Source of the DNA: Thiohalobacter thiocyanaticus
GTDB taxonomy: Bacteria; Pseudomonadota; Gammaproteobacteria; Thiohalobacterales; Thiohalobacteraceae
Assembly: GCF_003932505.1 (NCBI RefSeq)
Contig: NZ_QZMU01000002.1
Coordinates: 62,001-126,000 of the forward strand
Length of the DNA stretch: 64,000 bases
Direction: 5' to 3'
In this document: piece by piece, positions 35,044 to 45,034 of the stretch
How positions within the stretch are numbered: position 1 is the first letter of the stretch
Layout of the letters: the number at the start of each line of letters is the position of its first letter
Notes under the pieces: model-generated
The model's input: the letters and a program-made list of their open reading frames with translations, nothing else
The model's database searches: none
Told to the model about the DNA's origin: nothing
Made by a program: the position numbers and the translations under genes

Positions 35044-35544
35044 TCATAGTTGCACAGGCTTGTACCATAGGCTTATAAATGCAGCACCTACACTAAGTGA
35101 GTTTGCAGCCAGCAACCAGATAAACGCCTTGCTCTTAAATTTAAACTCGGGTGCGAACCACTTTTTATAAACAGCGCCTTCTAAGATGGCATTTACTAGG
35201 CACCCTAGAAAGAAAGTTGCAGCCCATGTAATGGGATTAAATGTGCCCCAGCTAAAAGCCCAGTTTATTACTGAGCCTGGAAACAGCTCCCATGCAATGC
35301 CTGCTAAAGGAATTAGGATTATGCCAGCGATAGAGGAAACAGCATTTGCAGATACAGCGGCTAAGGCAGCCTTTTTTTGTGAAAGTGAAAACAGCCATTT
35401 AATAAAGAAAAACTCAATTAAAAGGCCAATGACGATTGCCCACCAAGAAAAAAGGCGGGTTTCCAGATATAGAGCTGGCCACACCACGTTTGCATAAGCG
35501 ACCGCTGGCAAAAAGCAAAGCACAAAAATTATAGGCTTACGCAC
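35044..35544 (-). CDS. Cassette-borne membrane protein
   Basis: 166 residues from a GTG at 35544, preferred because AAGGAGA lies 5-6 bases before it; an ATG at 35562 and the frame start at 35574 lie within the attC core. It begins with a signal-like helix (IIFVLCFLPAVAYA) followed by three or four further membrane segments. No recognised domain. The stop codon abuts the attC c core. Confidence 0.75.
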   Translation of the reverse strand: MRKPIIFVLCFLPAVAYANVVWPALYLETRLFSWWAIVIGLLIEFFFIKWLFSLSQKKAALAAVSANAVSSIAGIILIPLAGIAWELFPGSVINWAFSWGTFNPITWAATFFLGCLVNAILEGAVYKKWFAPEFKFKSKAFIWLLAANSLSVGAAFISLWYKPVQL

Positions 35545-35558
35545 AATCTCTCCTTGAA

Positions 35559-35618
35559 ACATAACGCCACCCATAAGCCGCGCCGGTTTTTGGCGTCGGC
35601 TTGATGGGTTTGTTAGAA
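35559..35618 (-). other. attC site d (60 bp)
   Basis: The clearest attC in the array. Reverse-strand cores are TTCTAAC and GTTATGT, with arms CCCATCAAGCCG / CGGCTTATGGG and CGCC...GGCG around a central TTTTGG/CCAAAAA loop, leaving the expected unpaired base. GTTCTAAC complements GTTAGAAC at 36411-36418. Confidence 0.9.
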
Positions 35619-35621
35619 CTC

Positions 35622-36003
35622 TTAATCACCTTTGAAGCCCTTGATTGCATCTACGGTCTCCTTCGGTGTGATAAAGCCCGCTGCCACTAGCAATACCAAT
35701 AGTGCGCCAACTGCGGCTACAGTGGTTGCCCATCCATTTTTGAACCTGATCTGTAAAGACACTGCTGACCAACACGCACAACCCGCACCGGCCAGAAAAA
35801 AGGAGAATGTGTGTTTTTGGAGTAACGGTATCGAGAAACACCAACAGAAGTGCAGAAACCGCAACTATCGAGCCCGGAATTGCTATCCATTTCCAATGCA
35901 AGGGGCTTTCTGTTTTCTCGAAATAGTCCTCGGGGTTCAGACCATAATTTTCAAAAAAGTCTTTGATTTCTTCCGGCGTCCCTTCCGCCTTACCGATTTT
36001 CAT
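35622..36003 (-). pseudogene. Cassette-borne membrane protein, frameshifted
   Basis: The first part reads KIGKAEGTPEEIKDFFENYG (residues 2-21) and a first helix near KWIAIPGSIVAVSALLLVFL. One extra base in the A6/T6 run at 35796-35801 breaks the frame. The correct continuation, FLAGAGCACWSAVSLQIRF then ATTVAAVGALLVLLVAAGFI, is in the next frame to the TAA at 35622. The repaired protein would be about 126 residues with three membrane segments. The ATG overlaps the stop of the gene before it (ATGA). Unknown function. Confidence 0.7.
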
Positions 36004-36389
36004 CGCTCACCTCCCTTTGCGGGAGGGATTACTCGTTTGACGTCAGATTCGGCACCTTCGTCGCTCCATTCTTCGCGGTCGTCTCCGCCTTTGATCAGGA
36101 TAATTCTATTGTCCTCGGCAATGACATTTGTTCCGCCGAACAAAAATCCGCCCAGATTGCCACCAAAAGCGCGCTGTGGAATTTTGGATAGTGCATCATT
36201 CACAGTCGGTTCTGGTGGCATGAACTCATCATCATTCGCTATGCCTGGACCAATTGTGAATTCTAGAATGGCCCCATTTAACTCAGCCGGATAAGCTTTG
36301 CACGAAAGCCCAATATTCGGCTTGAGGAAGGGAGATAAGTGCCTTCGAAAATTATTTATGTAACTTTGCATTATTTTCGTGTCTTTCAT
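36000..36389 (-). CDS. Cassette-borne hypothetical protein
   Basis: 129 residues, soluble, with a NAKAYPAELNGAILEFTIGPG-like N-terminal half (AYPAELNGAILEFTIGP at about 34-50) and a Gly-rich AFGGNLGGFLFGGTN. No family recognised. It shares one cassette with the following frameshifted membrane protein, overlapping it by 4 bp, which is less common because most cassettes carry one gene; the pair may be a functional unit. Confidence 0.72.
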   Translation of the reverse strand: MKDTKIMQSYINNFRRHLSPFLKPNIGLSCKAYPAELNGAILEFTIGPGIANDDEFMPPEPTVNDALSKIPQRAFGGNLGGFLFGGTNVIAEDNRIILIKGGDDREEWSDEGAESDVKRVIPPAKGGER

Positions 36390-36692
36390 GCACCGATGCT
36401 TCCTTGAAGAGTTCTAACAGTGTGTATCTGGAATTTTACCGTGTTATAACACGGCGATTTGCCGTATATCTCCATCCCGGCCATTCCCTGCCCCTGCCTT
36501 TTCGGCCTGACGCTACCTTTTTTATCCCCATATATCAAGAAAATGGAATACGGCTTTTGGTCGCTTACGGCCGGAACCTGTTTCCACTCGCCGCCTATCA
36601 TGCAGCCGGATTGCCGGGCTATCTGAAAGGCCTTGGCACAGTTCCACCCGAGGGGCTATGCTGGTACGCAATGTAAACCTTGTATTACACAG
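36390..36692. promoter_or_regulatory. Upstream edge of the cassette array with a perfect palindrome
   Basis: GTTAGAAC at 36411-36418 (reverse strand) is the 5' boundary of the first cassette. Above it lies CCGTGTTATAACACGG (36439-36454), a perfect 16-bp palindrome, overlapping the hairpin ACGGC-GATTT-GCCGT (36451-36465). This is where an attI site, cassette promoter or another attC partner would be expected. I see no complete attC and no integrase gene. The rest, to 36692, has no supported gene. Confidence 0.45.
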
Positions 36693-36704
36693 ATGCCTGC
36701 CTGC

Positions 36705-37541
36705 ATGTCGATAGTTCCGAACCGCCGCCTGCTCGATTTCCTGTGCATACTCCTGCCTCTCTGGCTGGCCGGATGCGTTCCTGCATTTGCCGCCGACGAG
36801 CTGGAAGTCATCCAGCTCCACAACCGCCCGGCCGAGCAGATCATCCCGCTGCTGCATCCGCACCTGGAGGCCAACGAGGCGCTGACCGGGCAGGGCTTTC
36901 AGCTCATCCTGCGGGCGCGGACGGAGCGGGTGAAGGAGCTGAAGGGGCTGATCGCGCAGCTGGACGCGGCGCCGGCGCGGCTGCGGATCAGTGTGCGGCG
37001 GGCGTCGGTGGCGGAGATCGAGCGGGACAACCGGCGGTTGAACGGCGGGGTACGCGTGGACGAGGACGGAGCCGGGGTCCGGGGGAAGGTGACCATTCAC
37101 CGCACCGAGGCCAAATCGCACGAGCGGGATACGCATATGGTGAACACCCTGGAGGGCGAGCCGGCCTACATCGCCGAGGGGCTGGCCTTCCCGACCGTGG
37201 GCAGCCAGGTGCACATCGTCAACGGGCGCGAGGTGATCAGCAACACCGTCGAGTACCGGCAGCTGGAATCCGGCTTCTATGCCCTGGCCCGGGTCAATGG
37301 CGATCAGGCCACGGTCACGGCCAGTCCGAAGCGGGAGGCGCTGAGCCCGCGCGGGGGCGGGATGGTGGAGTCCGAGGCGCTGGTGACCACGGTGCGCGGG
37401 CCGGTCGGGCAGTGGCTGGAACTGGGCGGGCGGACGGCGTCGGTCGAACGCCGCAGTTCGGGGGTTGTACATCGCACCGAGAGCAAGGAACATGAGCGCA
37501 ATCCGATCTGGATCAAGGTGGAGGTTCTGGAGGGGGAGTAA
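36705..37541 (+). CDS. Putative lipoprotein with secretin-type short N-terminal domain
   Basis: 278 residues from the ATG at 36705; an ATG at 36693 is an alternative. The N-terminus FLCILLPLWLAGC is a good lipobox (LAG-C), although VPAFAA just after it could also be a signal peptidase I site. Residues about 30-95 (VIQLHNRPAEQIIPLLHPHL, then GFQLILRARTERVKELKGLI) match the short N-domain of type II/III secretins. The remaining beta-rich half has two similar SVxRRxS...HRTExKxHER blocks. No secretin barrel is present. It lies 105 bp upstream of the V/A-ATPase operon; any functional link is inference. Confidence 0.7.
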   Translation: MSIVPNRRLLDFLCILLPLWLAGCVPAFAADELEVIQLHNRPAEQIIPLLHPHLEANEALTGQGFQLILRARTERVKELKGLIAQLDAAPARLRISVRRASVAEIERDNRRLNGGVRVDEDGAGVRGKVTIHRTEAKSHERDTHMVNTLEGEPAYIAEGLAFPTVGSQVHIVNGREVISNTVEYRQLESGFYALARVNGDQATVTASPKREALSPRGGGMVESEALVTTVRGPVGQWLELGGRTASVERRSSGVVHRTESKEHERNPIWIKVEVLEGE

Positions 37542-37564
37542 GGTCTGCAATTGAGGGCTGGTCG

Positions 37565-37632
37565 CTGGATTGCTCCCTCACCCCTGTCCCTTTATGCCCT
37601 ACGGGTACTCTCCCCCAGGGGAGAGGGGAGAT
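37565..37632. repeat. CCCTCACCCCTGTCCC / GGGGAGAGGGGAG repeat
   Basis: A pyrimidine-rich strand ending TCTCCCCC faces GGGGAGAGGGG in a short hairpin (TCTCCCC-CAG-GGGAGA). It separates the lipoprotein gene from the ATPase operon and may attenuate transcription between them. Same family as 11906, 26290 and 49090. Confidence 0.7.
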
Positions 37633-37646
37633 CGAGGTCAGCCGCT

Positions 37647-38006
37647 ATGGAACACGATACCAATAACAACGCCCCTGCCGATCAGGCCATCAATCAGGTG
37701 CTGGCGGCCGAGCGCGAGGCGCAGGCGCAGGTCGAACAGTGCCGCGAGGAGGCAGCGCAGCAGCTCAAGCAGGCCCGCCTGCACGCGTCGCGTATCCGCC
37801 AGCGCACCGATCACCGCATCACCCAGCTCCACCGCCTGTGTCTGGCGGCAAGTCGCCGCGAGCTGGATGCGCTGCGCCGGGAGCGCCATGAAGCGCTGAT
37901 GGAACGGCTGGCCCGGCTGCAGCCGGACGAGGCCCGGCTGGAGCAGGCCGCGCAGCGGCTGGCCCTGGAACTGATCATGGGCGGGGTAAAGGAACCGCCG
38001 CCGTGA
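37647..38006 (+). CDS. V/A-type ATPase subunit G/H (peripheral stalk)
   Basis: 119 residues from the ATG at 37647 (GAGG about 9 bases upstream). It is predicted almost entirely coiled coil: INQVLAAEREAQAQVEQCRE and long heptads rich in Glu, Gln and Arg. In V/A-ATPases this subunit dimerises with subunit E to form the peripheral stalk. Identity rests on its coiled-coil character and first position in the operon, since sequence conservation in this family is low. It overlaps subunit C by 4 bp (GTGA). Confidence 0.75.
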   Translation: MEHDTNNNAPADQAINQVLAAEREAQAQVEQCREEAAQQLKQARLHASRIRQRTDHRITQLHRLCLAASRRELDALRRERHEALMERLARLQPDEARLEQAAQRLALELIMGGVKEPPP

Positions 38007-38755
38007 CCGGCAACCCTTATATCTTTCCCGGCGTGCGGCTGCAGGCCCGGCTCGGCCAGCGGCTGGACGAACGCGACTGGCAGCGCCTCAGCAGCATCCG
38101 TGACGCCCAGCACCTGATCGACAGTCTGCTGCAGACCCCGGCGGTGGGTTGGGTGCGCGGCCTGGACGGCGGCAGCGCCGCCGAGCTGGCCGAGCAGCAG
38201 CTCAGGCTGCGGCTGGGCGAGCAGACCGAGGAGATCGCCCGCTGGTATCCCCGCCCCTGGCGTGCGGCCATCCGCTGGACCCGCACCCTGCCCTGGCTCG
38301 ACAGCCTGCGCCGGCAGCAGACGGCACCCGGCACCGGCGAACTGCTGCGACTCGCCTCAACGCCGCTGCAGTCGCTGACCGACGCGCAGGACGAGGCGGC
38401 GCTGAAGCAGCTGCGTGAAACCGACTTCGCGCCGCTGCTGCCGGCGCTTGGTGCGGGCGAGAATCTCTACCGGGCCTGGTACGATCACTGGCTGACGCGC
38501 TGGCCTGAACCCGACCGCACACTGCAGCGCCACCTCGCCGACGTGGGCCGGCGCCTGCGCCGGGCCCATGCCGCGGTCAGCCGCGGTGAACAGGACCCGG
38601 CCGCGGCCTCCCTGCTGCTGCTCAGACCGCTGCACCAGCATGTGTTCACCCCGGTCGCACCCTTCGCCTTCCTGGCCATCCAGGCGCTGGATCTGACCGG
38701 GCTGCGCCGGCTGCTGGTGGACCGGCTGTTGTTCACGCATGGAGCGGCGGCCTGA
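38003..38755 (+). CDS. V/A-type ATPase subunit C (AC39-like)
   Basis: 250 residues starting at a GTG that overlaps the previous stop. All-alpha, with repeated motifs QHLIDSLLQTPAVGWVRG and LDLTGLRRLLVDRLLF near the C-terminus. In V/A-ATPases this funnel-shaped subunit joins the central shaft to the rotor ring. It is shorter than the roughly 320-residue Thermus subunit and poorly conserved, so the assignment leans on operon position. The stop overlaps the ATG of subunit I (TGATG). Confidence 0.72.
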   Translation: MTGNPYIFPGVRLQARLGQRLDERDWQRLSSIRDAQHLIDSLLQTPAVGWVRGLDGGSAAELAEQQLRLRLGEQTEEIARWYPRPWRAAIRWTRTLPWLDSLRRQQTAPGTGELLRLASTPLQSLTDAQDEAALKQLRETDFAPLLPALGAGENLYRAWYDHWLTRWPEPDRTLQRHLADVGRRLRRAHAAVSRGEQDPAAASLLLLRPLHQHVFTPVAPFAFLAIQALDLTGLRRLLVDRLLFTHGAAA

Positions 38756-40593
38756 TGCGTCCGGTGGCCGCCCGCTGGTTCGAGGCGCTGGTGGCGCGCG
38801 ACGACATGACGCACGCCATGGAGCAGCTCGCCGACACTGGCTTGATCCAGTTGGAACCCGGCGTGCCGACGCGTCCCGAGACCTCGTTGCGCGATCTGCA
38901 GGGGCTGTACCAGGAATACCACGAGCTGCGCCAGCGCGACGGCGGCTACTGGCCGGTCACCGGTATCCGTCCCGGCACCAGCCACGGCCGCCCGGCCACC
39001 ACCTATGCCCGCGCCCTGGAACAGCTGCGCGCCTGGCGCACCGACAACGACGGCCTGATCCAGACCCTGGAGGCGCGCCGACGCGAACGGACCTGGTACC
39101 GTCACGTGCTGACCTGGCTGAAGCATATCCAGGGCGGCGCCGCGCTCGCGCTGGGCGAGCTGCACCGCATCGGCCCCTGGCTGGACTACCGGCTGGTGCT
39201 GTGTCCGCCGGAATGCGATGTCGATTTCGACTGCGACGACCTGCTGCTGCTCAACGCCCCGGTCGAGCCGGACATCTACCGGCTGGTGGTGGGCAACCGC
39301 GACCGCCTGACGCAGCTGGATACCCAGCTGCTGCAGACCGAGGTCATGCAGCTCAGACTGCCCGGCTGGCTGAACGGCCGTCCGCCGCAGGCCATCACCA
39401 CACTGCAGCGCCGGCTGGACGAGGTGGATCAGGAGCTGCGCCGGCTGCAGGCCGCGCTCGAGGCCTCGCACGCCACGACCGGGCTGCAGGCTGCGCTGGG
39501 CGACATCGAACGGCTGAACTGGTTCATGCAGCACATCGAATACCACCTGGAATCCGACCGACTCGCCTGGGTGCGGGGCTGGACCATCGCCGACTCGGCC
39601 GAGGCACTGCAACAGGCGCTGGCACACGAGGGTGCACGTGGGCTGGTGCACTTCGCCCCGCCACCGGAGGGCGTGGAGCCGCCGCTGACCCTGCGCCACT
39701 CCGGTTGGAGCCGGGCCTTCGAGCTGTTCCCGCGCCTGCTGGGCATGCCCGGGCGCGACGAATACGACCCCACCAACCTGCTGGCCTGGGTGGTTCCGCT
39801 ACTGTTCGGTTATATGTTCGGCGATGTGGGCCAGGGCCTGGTAATCCTGCTGGCCGGGGTGCTGTTGCGACGCCGTATCCCTCAGCTCGCCCTCCTGATC
39901 CCGGCCGGCGCCAGCGCCATGATCTTCGGTCTGCTCTATGGCAGCCTGTTCAGCATCGAGGGCCTGATCCCGGCGCTGTGGCTGCACCCCATGCAGCATC
40001 CGCTGCTGCTGCTCGGGATCCCGCTGGCCGGCGGCGCGCTGCTGCTGCTCACCGGGCTGGTGCTGGCCGGGGTACAGGCCGGCTGGGCCGGCCGGCGACG
40101 GCACTGGTGGCTGGGCCAGGCGCCGGTGATCGTGCTGTATCTGGGCCTGCCGCTGCTGTTCGTCGCCCCGCTGCCCGCCCAGGCCCTGCTGCTGGGCGGG
40201 CTGGCCTGGTATCTGGGCGGCCACGCCCGGCTGACGCCGGCACGGCCGCTGCGTGGGGCGCTGATCGCGCTGGCCGAGCTGGTGGAATCGCTGTTCCAGC
40301 TGGTCATCAACACCCTGTCCTTCGCCCGTGTCGGCGCCTTCGCCCTGGCCCACGCAGCCCTGTCGCAGGCGGTTATGGCACTGATGGAGATCAGCACCTC
40401 ACTGCCCGCCACGGCACTGGTGTTCCTGCTGGGCAATCTGCTCATCCTGGTGCTGGAGGGGCTGGTGGTCTCGATCCAGACCACGCGTCTGGTGCTGTTC
40501 GAATTCTTCATCCGTTTCCTGCGCAGTACCGGCCGGGGTTTCGTGCCGCTGCCCGCACCCGGTTATGACCGGCTCAGGCCGGTGGTAGACTGA
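38755..40593 (+). CDS. V/A-type ATPase subunit I (subunit a homologue)
   Basis: 612-residue stator subunit providing the ion half-channels. The N-terminal half (1-330) is soluble and coiled-coil rich. From about 345 seven or eight membrane helices follow, starting LLAWVVPLLFGYMFGDVGQG. The helix with the essential Arg is VINTLSFARVGAFALAHAAL, and the C-terminal signature is LEGLVVSIQTTRLVLFEFF, both typical of the family. A parallel frame on the same strand (38739-40568) is a shadow. Confidence 0.95.
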   Translation: MRPVAARWFEALVARDDMTHAMEQLADTGLIQLEPGVPTRPETSLRDLQGLYQEYHELRQRDGGYWPVTGIRPGTSHGRPATTYARALEQLRAWRTDNDGLIQTLEARRRERTWYRHVLTWLKHIQGGAALALGELHRIGPWLDYRLVLCPPECDVDFDCDDLLLLNAPVEPDIYRLVVGNRDRLTQLDTQLLQTEVMQLRLPGWLNGRPPQAITTLQRRLDEVDQELRRLQAALEASHATTGLQAALGDIERLNWFMQHIEYHLESDRLAWVRGWTIADSAEALQQALAHEGARGLVHFAPPPEGVEPPLTLRHSGWSRAFELFPRLLGMPGRDEYDPTNLLAWVVPLLFGYMFGDVGQGLVILLAGVLLRRRIPQLALLIPAGASAMIFGLLYGSLFSIEGLIPALWLHPMQHPLLLLGIPLAGGALLLLTGLVLAGVQAGWAGRRRHWWLGQAPVIVLYLGLPLLFVAPLPAQALLLGGLAWYLGGHARLTPARPLRGALIALAELVESLFQLVINTLSFARVGAFALAHAALSQAVMALMEISTSLPATALVFLLGNLLILVLEGLVVSIQTTRLVLFEFFIRFLRSTGRGFVPLPAPGYDRLRPVVD

Positions 40594-40615
40594 ACACAAA
40601 CCAAGGAGAACAACC

Positions 40616-40972
40616 ATGCGTCGCTATCGTTTCGCCCTCGGGATGACCGCCGTGACCCTGGTCTGGGCCGTACTGGGTTCGCTGCTGCTGTGGCTGCCGG
40701 GTCTGGGCCTGGCCGAAACGGCTACTGCAGTGGCGGCCGGGATCGATCCGGAGGTCCGCCAGTGGGGCTACATGGCCGCAGCCCTGGCCACCGGCCTGTC
40801 GTCGCTGGGCGCCGGCTTCGCCGTGGCCTCGGTGGGCAGCGCCGCCGTCGGCGCCATCGCCGAGAAACCCGAGGTCTTCGGCCGTACCCTGATCTTCGTC
40901 GGTCTGGCCGAGGGTATCGCCATCTACGGCCTGATCATTTCCATTCTGATCCTCAACGCGCTCACGGGATGA
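40616..40972 (+). CDS. V/A-type ATPase subunit K (rotor ring c subunit)
   Basis: 118 residues preceded by AAGGAGAACAACC. After an extra N-terminal hydrophobic segment (residues 8-32, cleavable signal or third helix) come two rotor helices: YMAAALATGLSSLGAGFAV and TLIFVGLAEGIAIYGLIISI, joined by the polar loop AEKPEVFG. Glu99 in the second helix is the ion-binding carboxylate. The Gln of helix 1 and the Thr/Ser after Glu that mark sodium sites are absent, so proton coupling is more likely. The stop overlaps the ATG of subunit F. Confidence 0.93.
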   Translation: MRRYRFALGMTAVTLVWAVLGSLLLWLPGLGLAETATAVAAGIDPEVRQWGYMAAALATGLSSLGAGFAVASVGSAAVGAIAEKPEVFGRTLIFVGLAEGIAIYGLIISILILNALTG

Positions 40973-41274
40973 GCACACCGCACTACATCGGTGACGCCGA
41001 CACCGCGGCCGCCCTGCGCCTGGCGGGCGTGCAGGTCTATGTCCCCGGTGAGGAAGAAGACCCCGTGGCGCTGTTCGAACAGTACCTGGGCGAGACCGAT
41101 TTCCTGCTGCTGGGCACGGCCTTCGCCCGCCGGCTGCCGCCGGAGACCCTGAAGGCGGCGCTCAAGGCGGGCCAGCCGCTGGTGGCGGTAATCCCGGACG
41201 TGCTGGGCGAAGAGGACTTCGTCGGCGAGTCCGTACGGCTACGCCGGGAGCTGGGCTGGGGCAGCGCGTCATGA
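40969..41274 (+). CDS. V/A-type ATPase subunit F
   Basis: 101 residues starting at the ATG of ATGA, overlapping subunit K; no separate long frame marks it. The Rossmann-like pattern HYIGDADTAAALRLAGVQVY and LFEQYLGETDFLLLGTAFA, then PLVAVIPDVLG, matches subunit F, which sits on the central shaft and modulates ATP hydrolysis. It overlaps subunit E by 4 bp. Confidence 0.88.
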   Translation: MSTPHYIGDADTAAALRLAGVQVYVPGEEEDPVALFEQYLGETDFLLLGTAFARRLPPETLKAALKAGQPLVAVIPDVLGEEDFVGESVRLRRELGWGSAS

Positions 41275-41907
41275 CGCCCGATGTACAGACCAGCACCGAG
41301 GCGCTGCGCCGGTTGATCCGGGAGAGCGCCGAGGCCCAGTGCCGCGACATCGAACAGCAGACCCGGACCGAGGCCCGCGACCTGCTGCGGCGGGCCCGCC
41401 GCGAGGCCCGCGAACGGGTGCATCAGGCCATCGAGCACGAACGCCAGCAGCACACCGAGCGCCTGGACCACGCACGCGCCGCGCTGGAAAGCCACGAACG
41501 TCAGCAGTTGCTGGAAACCACCCGCCGCACCCTTTCCCGCGCCTGGCAGGAACTGGAAGGCATGCTCGCCGCCCTGTGGCAGGCACACGAATGCCGCGGC
41601 GAATGGGTCCGCAGCCTGTTCGAACAGGCCCTGGAACGGCTGCCCGCCGGCCATTGGCGCATCGAGCATCCCGTACCCTTCCCCGAGGAGATCGACAGCG
41701 ACTGGCAGCGCCGCCTGCGTGAACATTGCGGCGAGGAACCGGAATGGATCGCACGCGCGGAGATCAGCGCCGGGCTGCGCATCCGCGTCGGCGGCGTGCA
41801 TCTGGATGCCACCCTGGACGGTCTGCTGGCTGACCGCGCACTGCTGGAGGCGCGGCTGCTGGATCACATCGAACACTGCATCGACAGCGAACAGGGGGAC
41901 ACACCCC

Positions 41908-41915
<8 letters not shown>
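41271..41915 (+). CDS. V/A-type ATPase subunit E (peripheral stalk)
   Basis: 214 residues. The N-terminal helix (about 5-80) is a long coiled coil, EQQTRTEARDLLRRARREAR, which pairs with the G/H subunit. The C-terminal globular part has the family-like AEISAGLRIRVGGVHLDATLDG, the surface that binds the catalytic head. It overlaps subunit A by 8 bp. Confidence 0.88.
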
Positions 41916-43648
<1,733 letters not shown>

Positions 43649-43659
<11 letters not shown>

Positions 43660-45034
43660 CCTGTACGCCGCCGGCAACGCCACCCGCATCGACGGCCCGC
43701 TGCTGTTCCTGGAGCGCAGTCTGGACGTGGGCCTGAACGAGGCCGTGGAGGTCAGCGGTGCCGACGGCCGGCCGCGGTTGGGGCGGGTATCCGCCCTGGA
43801 CGATGACTTCATGACCATCGAGGTGCTGGAGACCACCCAGGGGCTGGCGCTGAACGAGACCCGGGTACGCTTTCGCGGCGCACCTCTGCATTTCAGCCTC
43901 GGGCCGGACCTGCTGGGGCGCGTGTATGACGGCGTCGGCCGGGTCATCGACGGCGGTCCGCCCATCGCCGCCGAACAGCACCTGCGCATCGAGGGCATGG
44001 CGCTGAACCCGGCGCGGCGCGCCAGCCCGGCGGATTTCATCGAGACCGGCATCAGCAGCATCGACATCATGGACAGCCTGGTGCGCGGCCAGAAACTGCC
44101 CATTTTCTCCGGCGGCGGCCTGCCGCACGATGCCCTCGCCATCCAGCTCGCGCGCCAGTCACGGCTGCGCGGCGATGACGCCGGGCGCTTCTCCATCGTC
44201 TTCGCCGGCATCGGCATCCCGCACGACACCGCCGAACAGTTCCGCACCGCCATGGAACGCAGCGGCGCGCTGGGCCACACCGCCCTGTTCCTGAACCTGG
44301 CCTCGGACTCCAGCGTGCAACGCCTGCTCACCCCGCGCTTTGCGCTGACCGCGGCCGAATACCTCGCCTACGAGCTGGGCCACCACGTGCTGGTCATCCT
44401 CACGGATATCACCAACTACTGCGAGGCCCTGCGTGAGGTCTCTGCCAGCCACGGCGAGATCCCCAGCCGCAAGGGCTATCCGGGCTACATGTACTCGGAT
44501 CTCGCCACCCTGTACGAACGCGCCGGCATCATCGAGGGGCGCCCGGGCTCTCTGACCCAGATTCCCATCCTCAGCATGCCCTCGGACGACATCAGCCACC
44601 CCATCCCCGATCTCACCGGCTACATCACCGAGGGCCAGATCGTGCTCGACCGCAATCTGCACCGGCGCGGCCTGTACCCGCCGGTGAAGGTGCTGCCCAG
44701 CCTCTCACGGCTGATGAAGGACGGCACCGGGCGCGGCTTCACCCACGAGGATCACCCTGACCTGGCCAACCAGCTCTATGCGGCCTATGCCCGCGCCGTG
44801 CAGGTGCGGGTACTGGCCAATGTGGTGGGCGAGGACGGCCTGACCGAGACCGACCGCTACTACCTGCGTTTCGGTGACAGCTTCGAACACGAGTTCATCG
44901 CCCAGGAGGAACGCCGCGGCCTGGAGGCCAGCATGGAGATCGGCTGGCGCCTGCTCGCCGCCCTGCCCGCCTCCGAGCTGCACCGCCTCAGCGACGCCCA
45001 GATCGCAAAATACATCGAGCCGCACCATGGTTGA
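43649..45034 (+). CDS. V/A-type ATPase regulatory subunit B
   Basis: 461 residues from the ATG at 43649, overlapping subunit A by 11 bp. It pairs with A in the A3B3 head. The degenerate nucleotide site KLPIFSGGGLPHDALAIQLA lacks a P-loop Lys, as in all B subunits. Other signatures are LTDITNYCEALREVSASHGEIPSRKGYPGYMYSDLA in consecutive pieces and the C-terminal EGQIVLDRNLHRRGLYPPVKVLPSLSRLMK region. Confidence 0.98.

Noticed and set aside
36386-36601. 71-residue reverse-strand ORF before the cassette array
   Set aside because: Runs through the palindrome and cassette boundary, with no start signal or recognisable domain.
36390-37700. Integron integrase gene near the array
   Set aside because: No tyrosine-recombinase frame or motif on either strand in the expected upstream position.
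38739-40568. A 609-residue frame parallel to ATPase subunit I
   Set aside because: Arg/Pro/Ala-rich out-of-frame reading of subunit I; the 38755 frame has all membrane and family motifs.
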